From Flagellimonas hymeniacidonis (lineage in GTDB: Bacteria; Bacteroidota; Bacteroidia; Flavobacteriales; Flavobacteriaceae): a stretch of DNA of 64,000 bases. This document shows, in pieces, positions 44,142 to 52,964 of this stretch. Position 1 is the first letter of the stretch; every line of letters starts with the position of its first letter. Position numbers and translations under genes: made by a program. The notes under the pieces were generated by a model. The model had not been told where the DNA came from. It worked only from the letters and a program-made list of their open reading frames with translations, and made no database searches. The stretch is from positions 1,426,001 through 1,490,000 of the forward strand of contig NZ_VRUR01000002.1 in the NCBI RefSeq assembly GCF_008040165.1, given 5' to 3'.

Positions 44142-45236
44142 ATGAACAGAAAGAAAAAAATTTCATTTGTAATAGGATCTTTGTCACCGGGCGGCGCAGA
44201 AAGGGTAGTAACAACCTTGGCAAATGAATTATCCAAAGTACATTCGGTTTGTATCATAACACTGATAAAATCCATCCCCTATTATACAATCAATAAAAAT
44301 GTAAAAGTATTATATTGTGCGGAAAAAATAGCTCCGAGTAAAAATAGCCTACAGGCACTAAAGACCAATTTTCAACTTTACAAGAAAATCTCTTCCCTCA
44401 TTCACAAGGAAAAGATAGATTTACTAATTGGCTTTATCACAAGCGCCAATATTCTTTCTGTTCTTGCTGCCAAAAGACAAGGGATTCCATGTATCATAAG
44501 TGAGCGCAATTTTCCAATGCATGCCAACACTCCCAAGATGTGGAAAATCCTTAGGAGGCTGCTTTATCGCAAATCAGATTTTCTTGTAGTTCAGACAGAA
44601 GAAATAAGGGATTACTTTAAATCTCTAATGCCTGAAGACAAGATTTTAATTTTAGCAAATCCTATTGCTCCAGAAATTTCCGCATCCAGGGATTCTAAGA
44701 TAAAAAAGGAAAACATTGTTTTAAATGTAGGGCGGTTAACCTACCAAAAATCGCAGGATACTCTTATAAGAGCTTTTGCAAACATTGAGAACAAGAACTG
44801 GAAATTACTGATTATAGGTGAAGGCAATAAAAGAATGGAATACGAGGACTTGATTCAAAAGCTTAAGTTGGGAGACCGGGTCCTGCTTGTTGGGAACACC
44901 AATGATATGCCCCACTATTATAACAGAGCTTCAATCTTTGCATTTCCATCGAGGTTTGAAGGATTTCCCAATGCCTTATTGGAGGCTATGCATTTCGGTT
45001 TGCCTTGCGTATCAACAGATTGCCCAACAGGGCCTTCAAAATTAATAAATAATGGCTCAAATGGTTTCTTAATTCCAATTGACAGCCCAGAAACACTAGA
45101 AAAAAAATTAAGCGAATTGATTAACAATGATGTTTTACGAGGAAACATGGGAAAAAAAGCTGTGGAAAGTACAATAAAGTTTGAAACAGCCCCAGTAACA
45201 GAACAATGGAATGATGTCATTAATCGATTAGTTTGA
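44142..45236 (+). CDS. GT4-family glycosyltransferase
   Basis: A 364-residue GT-B fold enzyme. The N-terminal motif SFVIGSLSPGGAERVVTTLA is the acceptor-domain glycine loop. The C-terminal domain has NVGRLTYQKSQDTLI, the donor-binding GEG and EGFPNALLEAMHFGLP (E-x7-E motif), and DCPTGPSKLI. It probably adds one sugar to the lipid-linked repeat unit at the cytoplasmic face, using a UDP-HexNAc donor; the exact donor cannot be read from sequence. It resembles PglJ/PglH-like GalNAc transferases. Confidence 0.88.
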   Translation: MNRKKKISFVIGSLSPGGAERVVTTLANELSKVHSVCIITLIKSIPYYTINKNVKVLYCAEKIAPSKNSLQALKTNFQLYKKISSLIHKEKIDLLIGFITSANILSVLAAKRQGIPCIISERNFPMHANTPKMWKILRRLLYRKSDFLVVQTEEIRDYFKSLMPEDKILILANPIAPEISASRDSKIKKENIVLNVGRLTYQKSQDTLIRAFANIENKNWKLLIIGEGNKRMEYEDLIQKLKLGDRVLLVGNTNDMPHYYNRASIFAFPSRFEGFPNALLEAMHFGLPCVSTDCPTGPSKLINNGSNGFLIPIDSPETLEKKLSELINNDVLRGNMGKKAVESTIKFETAPVTEQWNDVINRLV

Positions 45237-45435
45237 AATTCATTGCCCAATAAATGAGAACTTTGAAAAATTCATGTATGAACCACCAAAAGTAATGGCT
45301 AAATTATTATAGTCACTGACCAAATTAATGACTGCAAAAACAGTTTCTGGATATAAATCCCGGCCCAAATTTTTATAAGCATATAAACCCATAATCTTGA
45401 AGATTCCTTCTTTACAAATAATAATTTCCAAGGGG

Positions 45436-46746
45436 ATGGATTATTTAAAAAATCCAGTCTCTAGGAATATTATATTGATTGGGGTTTTGACCATGTTTGC
45501 CAAGGGTTTTGGTTTTTTTAAAGAAACCATAATTGCTTCCACATATGGTCTTTCAGAAATACTGGATACATTTTACATCGCTGTGCTAATCCCCAACTTT
45601 ATCAACAATGTATTCTTAAGTGCACTTGGCAGTGTCTTTATTCCAAATTATGTTAGAGAGTCCAAAATATCTAAAAATCTTGGGCCTTTTCAAGCAAACG
45701 GATTTGTAATAACCGCTGGCATATCCTTAATTTTTATAGTAATATCCGTATTGGTCACTGATGTTTATGTTGAACATTTTTTTACTGGACATACTGATAT
45801 TTACTATCAACTCATAAAAACTCAGTTTTATTATATCTCACCCTGTATATTGCTTTGGGGTATTTCCTCATTGATTTCAAAATTGTTGAATTTAAACGAT
45901 GAGTTTACAATTCCTGTAATCAGCGGAGTGCTTATACCTTTGTCCATCCTTTCAGCAATCTTTATCTGGAGGGATTCTTCCCCTGAGATAGCGCTTGCTG
46001 TTGGCACTTTAGTAGGAAGTTTTTTACAACTCAGTGTATTGCTGATGATTGCATCAAGAAAAAAAATATTGGTCTTAGGAGTTCCCAACTTCAAATCTAA
46101 AAATGTCAAGCTCATGTTCGCGCAACTTCCAGCAAAAGTATCCTCTGGATTTCTGACAGGATTATTGCCTGTTACAGATCAGTTCTTCGCAGCTCAGCTT
46201 GCTATTGGATCTATTGCAGCACTCAATTTTGGATTAAAAGTCCCCGCTTTATTAACAACAATAGCCATAGTAGCCATTAACAGTGTGCTGCTGCCATTCT
46301 TCTCTAAATTAGCTGTTGAAAGCGAAAAGAAAGCCTTTACAGCACTTTTTAAAATAATTCGTCATTTATTTTTAATCAGTTTGACCATAACGATTATGTT
46401 TGTTGCCTTTTCAAACTCTATTGTGGAACTTCTTTTTGAAAGAAATTCATTTACATCTGAAAATACCGAAATTGTTGGAAAAATACAGACAATCTTTCTA
46501 ATCTATGTACCTTTCACGATAAGCGGAATGGTGTTGGTTAATTTTTTAACAAGCATTAATAAGAACAACTTCATGGCCCTAGTATCATTCATAGGTGCCA
46601 CATTCAATATTATTTTGGATATTATATTCATGAAGCTATATGGTGTATACGGAATTGCAATCTGTACTACCTGCGTTGTAATTATAAGATTTTTAATATT
46701 GTTAAAGTATACTGTAAAGCTCAATAATCGCGTTAATAAGGAATAG
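45436..46746 (+). CDS. MurJ/MVF-type lipid-linked oligosaccharide flippase (Wzx role)
   Basis: I start at the ATG at 45436, after AGGGG; a TTG 13 codons earlier is the alternative. The product of about 436 residues has some 12-14 membrane helices and the MurJ-like opening SRNIILIGVLTMFAKGFGFF and KETIIASTYGLS. It belongs to the MOP exporter superfamily, nearer the lipid II flippase branch than classic Wzx. In this locus it likely flips the completed undecaprenyl-linked repeat unit. A Wzy-like polymerase gene begins with GTG directly after its stop. Confidence 0.82.
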   Translation: MDYLKNPVSRNIILIGVLTMFAKGFGFFKETIIASTYGLSEILDTFYIAVLIPNFINNVFLSALGSVFIPNYVRESKISKNLGPFQANGFVITAGISLIFIVISVLVTDVYVEHFFTGHTDIYYQLIKTQFYYISPCILLWGISSLISKLLNLNDEFTIPVISGVLIPLSILSAIFIWRDSSPEIALAVGTLVGSFLQLSVLLMIASRKKILVLGVPNFKSKNVKLMFAQLPAKVSSGFLTGLLPVTDQFFAAQLAIGSIAALNFGLKVPALLTTIAIVAINSVLLPFFSKLAVESEKKAFTALFKIIRHLFLISLTITIMFVAFSNSIVELLFERNSFTSENTEIVGKIQTIFLIYVPFTISGMVLVNFLTSINKNNFMALVSFIGATFNIILDIIFMKLYGVYGIAICTTCVVIIRFLILLKYTVKLNNRVNKE

Positions 46747-47877
46747 GTGAAGTCTTTAAAATACATTATTCTAGTATTGATATTATGGGGGTTCCCAACC
46801 TTTGCGCTATTTTATATTAGCCCAGCTTTAGGCTCAGCAACAAGCTATTTAACCCTATTGCTGCTCATGGTATACTATGTCTTGCTAAAAGAAAAAAAAG
46901 GTGTAATGATACCTTTCATTCTACTTGGTTTGGGATACTATTTACTTTCTGGCCTTAATTATACGGAACCAAGCTCTAGAGAGTTCTTTGTCAACTTCAT
47001 TAAGTTCATAATTGTGGTCATTTGCGGTTCAGAGTTGGCTAGAAATACTACGTCCAAAGAAATGTACGTAATTCTAATTTTTGGTACTTTAAGTGTGGTT
47101 TTTCATTCCGTTTTTTTTCCAACTGTCGATGCACATTTTGGCAGCACATTTGGCAGGTTTAGCGGCTTTTACTTAAATCCCAATTATGCTGCCATTATGT
47201 GCCTATGCGGCTTTGGTCTCAGTTTTGGCATCAAAGAAACCAAGCTTAGATTGATTGGACAGCTCGTTTTTTCTTTTGCTGGGCTTTTAACACTATCTCG
47301 CTATTTTATTTCCATATGGGTATTAATGAACGTTCTAGGAATTATACATAGCAAGAAGAACCTCATTACTCCAGTGATTGGTGGTGGACTTTTGGTTTTG
47401 GTTTTGGTAATCGGTGGTAGTTCATTGAAATTAAATGTATCCCGATTTGAAGCTTTACAAAGTATTTTTGATAGTGAAGTTGAAGTAAAAACAAAAACTA
47501 TCAACAGAGATACAAGAATGGATACTTGGTCCACCTACTATGATGTCATTTTTGACAAACCGTTTCTCGGAAATGGTTATCGTAAGCTTCAGGGGGGGTA
47601 TTTCGGTTTATATGCAGGAGTACACAATACCTATTTAATGGTTATAGGGGAAGCAGGAATAATACCTTTTTTGATTCTTCTATGGATAATAGGGTACCTC
47701 GTTTTAATGAGTGTTTTAGACTATCAATCCAAACCGCATTATTTTTTCCTCAATATTGCGGTCGCAACTTCCCTGTTGGTTGGCCATACTTATTTTGAAA
47801 AATTTTCCAATATATTTTTCACATTATTCCTTTATGCGAGATTAATTGAGTATAAACAAAATAAAACGGAAGCCTGA
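46747..47877 (+). CDS. Wzy-type O-antigen/EPS polymerase (O-antigen ligase family), GTG start
   Basis: A 376-residue protein with about ten membrane helices. It has a large loop containing RFSGFYLNPNYAAIMCLCGF and, later, FLGNGYRKLQGGYFGLYAGV with VHNTYLMVIGEAG, the H-N-x-Y-L pattern of the Wzy/WaaL family. It begins with GTG immediately after the TAG of the flippase gene, so translation is coupled. It would polymerise repeat units at the periplasmic face. Whether it acts as polymerase or ligase cannot be told from sequence; the Wza/Wzc pair favours polymerase. Confidence 0.8.
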   Translation: MKSLKYIILVLILWGFPTFALFYISPALGSATSYLTLLLLMVYYVLLKEKKGVMIPFILLGLGYYLLSGLNYTEPSSREFFVNFIKFIIVVICGSELARNTTSKEMYVILIFGTLSVVFHSVFFPTVDAHFGSTFGRFSGFYLNPNYAAIMCLCGFGLSFGIKETKLRLIGQLVFSFAGLLTLSRYFISIWVLMNVLGIIHSKKNLITPVIGGGLLVLVLVIGGSSLKLNVSRFEALQSIFDSEVEVKTKTINRDTRMDTWSTYYDVIFDKPFLGNGYRKLQGGYFGLYAGVHNTYLMVIGEAGIIPFLILLWIIGYLVLMSVLDYQSKPHYFFLNIAVATSLLVGHTYFEKFSNIFFTLFLYARLIEYKQNKTEA

Positions 47878-47880
47878 TAA

Positions 47881-48957
47881 ATGGACGCCAAAATCAATAT
47901 AGTTTTTGTTATACCGTCATTGTGTGCGGGAGGCACCGAACGGGTTATGTCTTATATTGCCCAACATCTGGACAAGGATACGTTTATTGTAACCTTAGTC
48001 GTTCTTGGGTTCGAAAAAGACAATGCTTTCCCTGTAAATGGCATAGAAGTTATTTATCTTAACAAGCCACGAGTACTTTCCGCTATTTTAGAGATTTTTT
48101 CTACACTCAAAACACTTAAACCAACGGTTGTAATAAGTGCCCTATCCCACTTAAATATTATAATGGGGTTAATGGCCCCATTTTTTCCAAAGGCCAAATT
48201 TATTGGTAGGGAAGTCAATATTCCAAGTGTGCTAAAAAACTTTCCAGAAAAAACAAATAGGTATTATCCACCTATACTTAAAACACTTGGATATAAATTC
48301 CTGGATGTAGTTATATGTCAATCCAACGATATGTTCAACGAACTAAAACTTAACTCCAAAATTAAAGCGTCCAAACTAGTAATTATAAACAATCCAATTA
48401 CCAAAAGTTTTGAACCAAAGAAAAGAGGTGAAATAAGCAATCCTTTAAAACTCATTACCATTGGCAGTCTTGAACCAAGGAAAGGACATATGAGAATATT
48501 AGAAGCCCTTGGAAAAGTTGATTTTGATTTTCGGTATAACATAATAGGGTCAGGTTCTACAAAACAAGATATATTTAAATTAGCCAAAAAATTGGGAATA
48601 CATGACAAAATTGTTCACATTCCTTTTACTCAGGAGGTTTCAAAATATTTATCGGAAAACGATTTGTTTTTGCAAGGTTCTTACGTAGAAGGCTTTCCAA
48701 ATGCTTTATTGGAAAGCTGCGCTGTTGGAACTCCAGTCATAGCTTTTGAAGCTCCTGGTGGGATTAATGAGATAGTTCTTCCAGATGTAAACGGTTATAT
48801 TGCTAGGTCCCAGGAAGAATTCATAGCGAATATAAAGAAAGCAATGAGCAAAACATGGAATCCTATTACTATATCAGAATCTGTGCTAAAAAAATACCAT
48901 CAAAAAATCATATTGAATAAATACGAAGACCTATTTATTTCATGCGCCTCTAAATAA
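47881..48957 (+). CDS. GT4-family glycosyltransferase
   Basis: The 358-residue GT-B enzyme starts NIVFVIPSLCAGGTERVMSY. It has TIGSLEPRKGHMRILEALGK at the domain junction and GSYVEGFPNALLESCAVGTP as the donor-binding E-x7-E motif. It overlaps nothing and starts just three bases after the polymerase stop. It likely adds a repeat-unit sugar; the donor is unknown. Sequence differs enough from the other GT4 proteins of the locus to suggest a separate linkage. Confidence 0.87.
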   Translation: MDAKINIVFVIPSLCAGGTERVMSYIAQHLDKDTFIVTLVVLGFEKDNAFPVNGIEVIYLNKPRVLSAILEIFSTLKTLKPTVVISALSHLNIIMGLMAPFFPKAKFIGREVNIPSVLKNFPEKTNRYYPPILKTLGYKFLDVVICQSNDMFNELKLNSKIKASKLVIINNPITKSFEPKKRGEISNPLKLITIGSLEPRKGHMRILEALGKVDFDFRYNIIGSGSTKQDIFKLAKKLGIHDKIVHIPFTQEVSKYLSENDLFLQGSYVEGFPNALLESCAVGTPVIAFEAPGGINEIVLPDVNGYIARSQEEFIANIKKAMSKTWNPITISESVLKKYHQKIILNKYEDLFISCASK

Positions 48958-48969
48958 TTAATCTTTCAA

Positions 48970-49923
48970 ATGAAAAAACTTCTTCGATACCTCTATAAGA
49001 ATACAACTATTGGGCATTTAGTTATTCACCAGTTTATTCGTCTCCACAACTTTTATTTGTTTAGGATAATGCCTGAAAAGGCCTTTTCAAAAAGAAAGTT
49101 TCGAAAATCCTTTAATAGAGATGTTGACCTAGATAATCCCAAAACCCTCAATGAAAAAATAGTTTGGCTTAAACTAAACGATAGAACTCCTCTTCATACC
49201 ATTTGTGCGGACAAACTAGCAGTAAGGGAATATATAAAAGAAAAAATTGGTGATGATTATCTTGTCCCTCTTTACTTTCAAACCAAAAATTCTAAGGATA
49301 TAATACCTGATAATCTGCCTGATAAGCCTTTCATTATCAAAACCAACCACGATAGCGGAGGAGGTGTTATTGTAAAGGACAAATCTGAAATCGATTGGAA
49401 AGAAGTAAGGGAAAATTTAACTAAAAGGTTGAAAAAGAATTATTACCATAGGTCCAAGGAATGGCAATACAAGAATATAAAACCATGCATAATTGTAGAA
49501 AAACTACTCATGGACAAAGGTGGCGAACTTACTAAAGATTTCAAAATGCATTGTTTTAATGGGGAAGTAACCATGTTACAGGTAGATATTGGAAGATTTT
49601 CAGGAAATCATTGCCGAAATTTTTACGACAAGGAATGGAAAAGACAGCCCTATAGGTGGGCTTCGCCAAAAGAAAATGGAAAGTTTACCAATCCAAGTGA
49701 AGATGATGTAGAGAGGCCACAGGCCCTAAATAAAATGATTTCCCTATCCGAAATGCTAGCAAAAGATTTTTCTTATGTTCGTATTGATTGGTATGAAGTA
49801 GAGGGGATTTTATATTTTGGTGAAATAACCTTTCATACTGATGGTGGTTGCGTACCTATACTTCCCGCCGAATGGGATCGTAAACTTGGAGATATGCTAA
49901 CATTACCCAAAGCATCCCTATAA
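48970..49923 (+). CDS. TupA-like ATP-grasp protein
   Basis: A 317-residue protein of the TupA-like ATP-grasp family, named after a Bacillus teichuronopeptide biosynthesis protein. Typical features are RDVDLDNPKTLNEKIVWLKL, CADKLAVREYI, PFIIKTNHDSGGGVIVKDKS for nucleotide binding, and RIDWYEVEGILYFGEITF near the C-terminus. ATP-grasp enzymes couple ATP to joining a carboxylate with an amine, so it may attach an amino acid or peptide to a uronic acid. Some members sit in loci without known peptide decoration, so the reaction is inferred. It is encoded between a GT4 and an AsnB-like gene. Confidence 0.82.
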   Translation: MKKLLRYLYKNTTIGHLVIHQFIRLHNFYLFRIMPEKAFSKRKFRKSFNRDVDLDNPKTLNEKIVWLKLNDRTPLHTICADKLAVREYIKEKIGDDYLVPLYFQTKNSKDIIPDNLPDKPFIIKTNHDSGGGVIVKDKSEIDWKEVRENLTKRLKKNYYHRSKEWQYKNIKPCIIVEKLLMDKGGELTKDFKMHCFNGEVTMLQVDIGRFSGNHCRNFYDKEWKRQPYRWASPKENGKFTNPSEDDVERPQALNKMISLSEMLAKDFSYVRIDWYEVEGILYFGEITFHTDGGCVPILPAEWDRKLGDMLTLPKASL

Positions 49924-49952
49924 AATAAATATAAACTTATATTCGAAGAATT

Positions 49953-51809
49953 GTGTGTGGTATATATGGTGCAATAGGCCCTTACAGTAGTGAAGAAGTG
50001 GAAGCAAAACTGAAACTGACCCAATTTAGAGGGCCTGATTTTTATGGTTACAAAGCTATTAACTTACCTAATGGAAGAAAGTTAAGTCTTGCCCATAATC
50101 GTTTGTCAATTTTGGATCTTGATCAAAGGTCACATCAACCTTTTACTTATAATGAAGGCGGTATAACGGTGGTTTATAATGGGGAAATCTATAATTACAA
50201 TACTATAAAAAATAAGTTGGTCTCCGCAGGCTATAAATTTAAGACTACTAGTGATACAGAAGTCATTTGCGCCGCTTATCTTGAGTATGGTTATAGCTGT
50301 GTGAAAAAATTCAATGGCATGTTTGCATTTGTGATATATGATCAGGAGAAACAGATTTTGTTTGGGTCTAGAGATAGACTTGGCCAAAAACCATTTTATT
50401 ATTCCATAACCGAAGGTGGTTTTGAATTCGCAAGCCAATTGTCTTCAATACAGTTGTACAATAAAGGGTTATCCATTTCCAAAAGGGCAATTCGTGAATA
50501 CCTCTCATGGGGGGTAATACCAGATACCTTATCAATTTTTAATGAGGTTGAAAAACTACGGGCTGGTCACTACTTTGTCTACAGTATAACTTCTGGAGAT
50601 TTTGAAGTTGAACCGTTTTGGGATATTGATGTTTCCGGAAAGTCTAAATTTTCCGGTTCCTATTTGGACGCAAAACAAGAACTTGAAGAAATCCTTACTG
50701 ATGCGGTCAAAATTAGATTGGTTGCAGACGTACCCGTTGGTGTATTCTTGTCGGGGGGTGTTGATTCTTCTTTAGTTGCAGCATTGGCAACCAAAACAAC
50801 AAACGACAAAATCCAAACTTTTTCGGTAAAATTCAGTGAAAAGGGCTTCGATGAAAGTGTTTATGCGCAAGAAGTCGCGAATCATATCCAAACAGATCAC
50901 CATATCATTAACTGCAACCCAAAAGAGGGCATCGATTTGATCGAAAATTTTACATCCTTCTACGATGAACCTTTTTCGGATTCCTCTGCAATTCCGTCTA
51001 TGCTACTAGCAAAATATACCAGAAAACATGTGACCGTGGCACTTTCTGGAGATGGTGGCGATGAGAGCTTTCTGGGATACCATAGATACAATTGGGTGAC
51101 CTACCTCACCAAAATCTATGGGCTTCCAAAATTTTTAAGGCTGTTTGGAGCTGGTGTTCTAAATCTGGCACCAAATTATAGGTTAAAGATTATTTCAGAG
51201 ACTATTAAAAATAAAAGCTTGAACGAAGCCTATTTAAGTACAATGTTCAATACAAATCCATCCTGGATGGAACCCAACAATAGCACTTCTGAATTTGAAG
51301 AATTAAAATATCTTTTTCATAAAAACAAGAATGTTTATGAGAGGGTTTCAGATTTTGATATCAAAACATATTTAAACTGGGACATTAACACCAAAGTGGA
51401 TAGGGCAACTATGGCCTATTCTCTTGAAGCAAGGGCTCCTTTAATGGACTATCGTGTGGTTGATTTTGCAAGATCCTTACCTACCGACTTTAAGTTCCTT
51501 AAAGGCAACCAAAAAAGAATACTTAAAGATATTCTCTATGCACATGCCCCAAAAGAAATTTTTGACAGGCCTAAGGCCGGCTTCACTATGCCGTTCAAAG
51601 AATGGTTCAAAAAAGATTTAAAAGACTTTATCTTATCAGAATTAAATGAAAATGAGCTTGCTATTATTCCGGGTATAGATGTTGAAGAAGTTTCTAAGAT
51701 GATTGACCAACATATGAAGGGCACATGGAACAGGTATTCTTTAATTTGGAAACTATTGGTTTTAAAGCAGTGGCTAAAAAACAATGGTAAAGGCATAACG
51801 ATTAAATAA
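49953..51809 (+). CDS. AsnB-type glutamine amidotransferase, probable uronamide-forming enzyme (GTG start)
   Basis: The 618-residue protein has an N-terminal class II glutaminase domain whose nucleophile Cys2 (MCGIYGAIG) fixes a GTG start. A synthetase domain follows, with PP-loop FLSGGVDSSLVAALA and SGDGGDESFLGYHRY. It resembles asparagine synthetase, but in O-antigen loci such proteins (WbpS, WbtH) turn a uronic acid into its amide. The WbpP/WbpO-like genes upstream supply a matching substrate, GalNAcA. A second AsnB-like gene lies 1.2 kb further on, with a GT4 gene between. Confidence 0.8.
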   Translation: MCGIYGAIGPYSSEEVEAKLKLTQFRGPDFYGYKAINLPNGRKLSLAHNRLSILDLDQRSHQPFTYNEGGITVVYNGEIYNYNTIKNKLVSAGYKFKTTSDTEVICAAYLEYGYSCVKKFNGMFAFVIYDQEKQILFGSRDRLGQKPFYYSITEGGFEFASQLSSIQLYNKGLSISKRAIREYLSWGVIPDTLSIFNEVEKLRAGHYFVYSITSGDFEVEPFWDIDVSGKSKFSGSYLDAKQELEEILTDAVKIRLVADVPVGVFLSGGVDSSLVAALATKTTNDKIQTFSVKFSEKGFDESVYAQEVANHIQTDHHIINCNPKEGIDLIENFTSFYDEPFSDSSAIPSMLLAKYTRKHVTVALSGDGGDESFLGYHRYNWVTYLTKIYGLPKFLRLFGAGVLNLAPNYRLKIISETIKNKSLNEAYLSTMFNTNPSWMEPNNSTSEFEELKYLFHKNKNVYERVSDFDIKTYLNWDINTKVDRATMAYSLEARAPLMDYRVVDFARSLPTDFKFLKGNQKRILKDILYAHAPKEIFDRPKAGFTMPFKEWFKKDLKDFILSELNENELAIIPGIDVEEVSKMIDQHMKGTWNRYSLIWKLLVLKQWLKNNGKGITIK

Positions 51810-51816
51810 TAACACT

Positions 51817-52953
51817 ATGACCATTGGAATACTCATTTACTCCCTAGGCGGTGGTGGCGCGGAACGTGTGGTTTCATATTTGCTGGACTACTTCCATACA
51901 TCAAAAGTAAATGTAGCTTTGGTACTGATGAATCAAAAGATTGTCTATGATATTCCAAAAGACATTCCAGTTTTTTACATCGAAAAATCCAAATCGAATG
52001 AATCGGGCCTAATTAAACTCTTTAAAGTCCCTTTCTTGGCCTATAAGTATGCCAGATTATGCAAAAAAGAGAAAATTACGCACTCTCTGAGTTTAATGAC
52101 ACGCCCAAATTATATTAACACCCTATCTGGGTATTTCAATAGAAGTTCTAAAATAATTATTAGTGAGCGTGCATATCCATCGTTTCAATACGGCTACGGA
52201 GACCTAAAAAGCAGAATAAATAAATTATTGATAAAGAAAATTTTTAAAAGGGCCCACGGGGTAATAGCCAATTCGAAGGGAAATTGTAACGACCTTATTG
52301 AAAACTTTAACGTACCTAAGGATATAATTAGGGTAATATATAATCCAATAGCCTTGGCAAGAATTGAAGAGTCTAGTGCCATCAAAGACTATTTTGACCC
52401 AACTTATATCAATCTGATTACGGTTGGAAGGCTTGATCAAGGTAAAAATCATAAGCTCTTGATAGATGCCATTAAAAATCTTGATAAGGTAAGACTATAT
52501 ATATTGGGTAATGGTGAACTTCAGGAAGAACTGGAACGCCAAATAAAAGAATTGGACCTTCAGAACAACGTGTTTTTGCTTGGTTTTGTAGAAAATCCTT
52601 TTGAATTCCTTAAGGCCTCTGATATCTTTGTTTTTAGCTCAAATCATGAGGGTTTTCCAAATGTATTGTTGGAAGCCCTGGCATGTGGATTACCCATAAT
52701 TTCAACGAATTGTAAAGCGGGGCCATCAGAAATTTTAGAGGTTTCTGATGAAAGATCTAATGCTATAATGCATTCTAAATATGGCTTTCTTGTACCCGTT
52801 GGTAATACCAAATGTATGACCGAAGCTATTTTAAAACTCACCTCCAATAATCAGTTTAGGAGTCAATTTGAAAATATTGCTAAAAAAAGAGCAGCTCAAT
52901 TTGAACTTAGAACTATATTGAAAAAGTATGAGGCCTATATTTTTAATCATTAA
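51817..52953 (+). CDS. GT4-family glycosyltransferase
   Basis: A 378-residue GT-B enzyme starting MTIGILIYSLGGGGAERVVS. It has SERAYPSFQYGYGDLKSR, TVGRLDQGKNHKLLIDAIKN and the donor motif SNHEGFPNVLLEALACGLP, followed by NCKAGPSEIL. The RVV and GPSEIL segments resemble PglJ/PglH-like N-acetylgalactosaminyl transferases. It starts eight bases after the AsnB-like gene and ends twelve bases before the second, so it is tightly embedded with them. Confidence 0.88.
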   Translation: MTIGILIYSLGGGGAERVVSYLLDYFHTSKVNVALVLMNQKIVYDIPKDIPVFYIEKSKSNESGLIKLFKVPFLAYKYARLCKKEKITHSLSLMTRPNYINTLSGYFNRSSKIIISERAYPSFQYGYGDLKSRINKLLIKKIFKRAHGVIANSKGNCNDLIENFNVPKDIIRVIYNPIALARIEESSAIKDYFDPTYINLITVGRLDQGKNHKLLIDAIKNLDKVRLYILGNGELQEELERQIKELDLQNNVFLLGFVENPFEFLKASDIFVFSSNHEGFPNVLLEALACGLPIISTNCKAGPSEILEVSDERSNAIMHSKYGFLVPVGNTKCMTEAILKLTSNNQFRSQFENIAKKRAAQFELRTILKKYEAYIFNH

Positions 52954-52964
52954 CCCATTGTATA

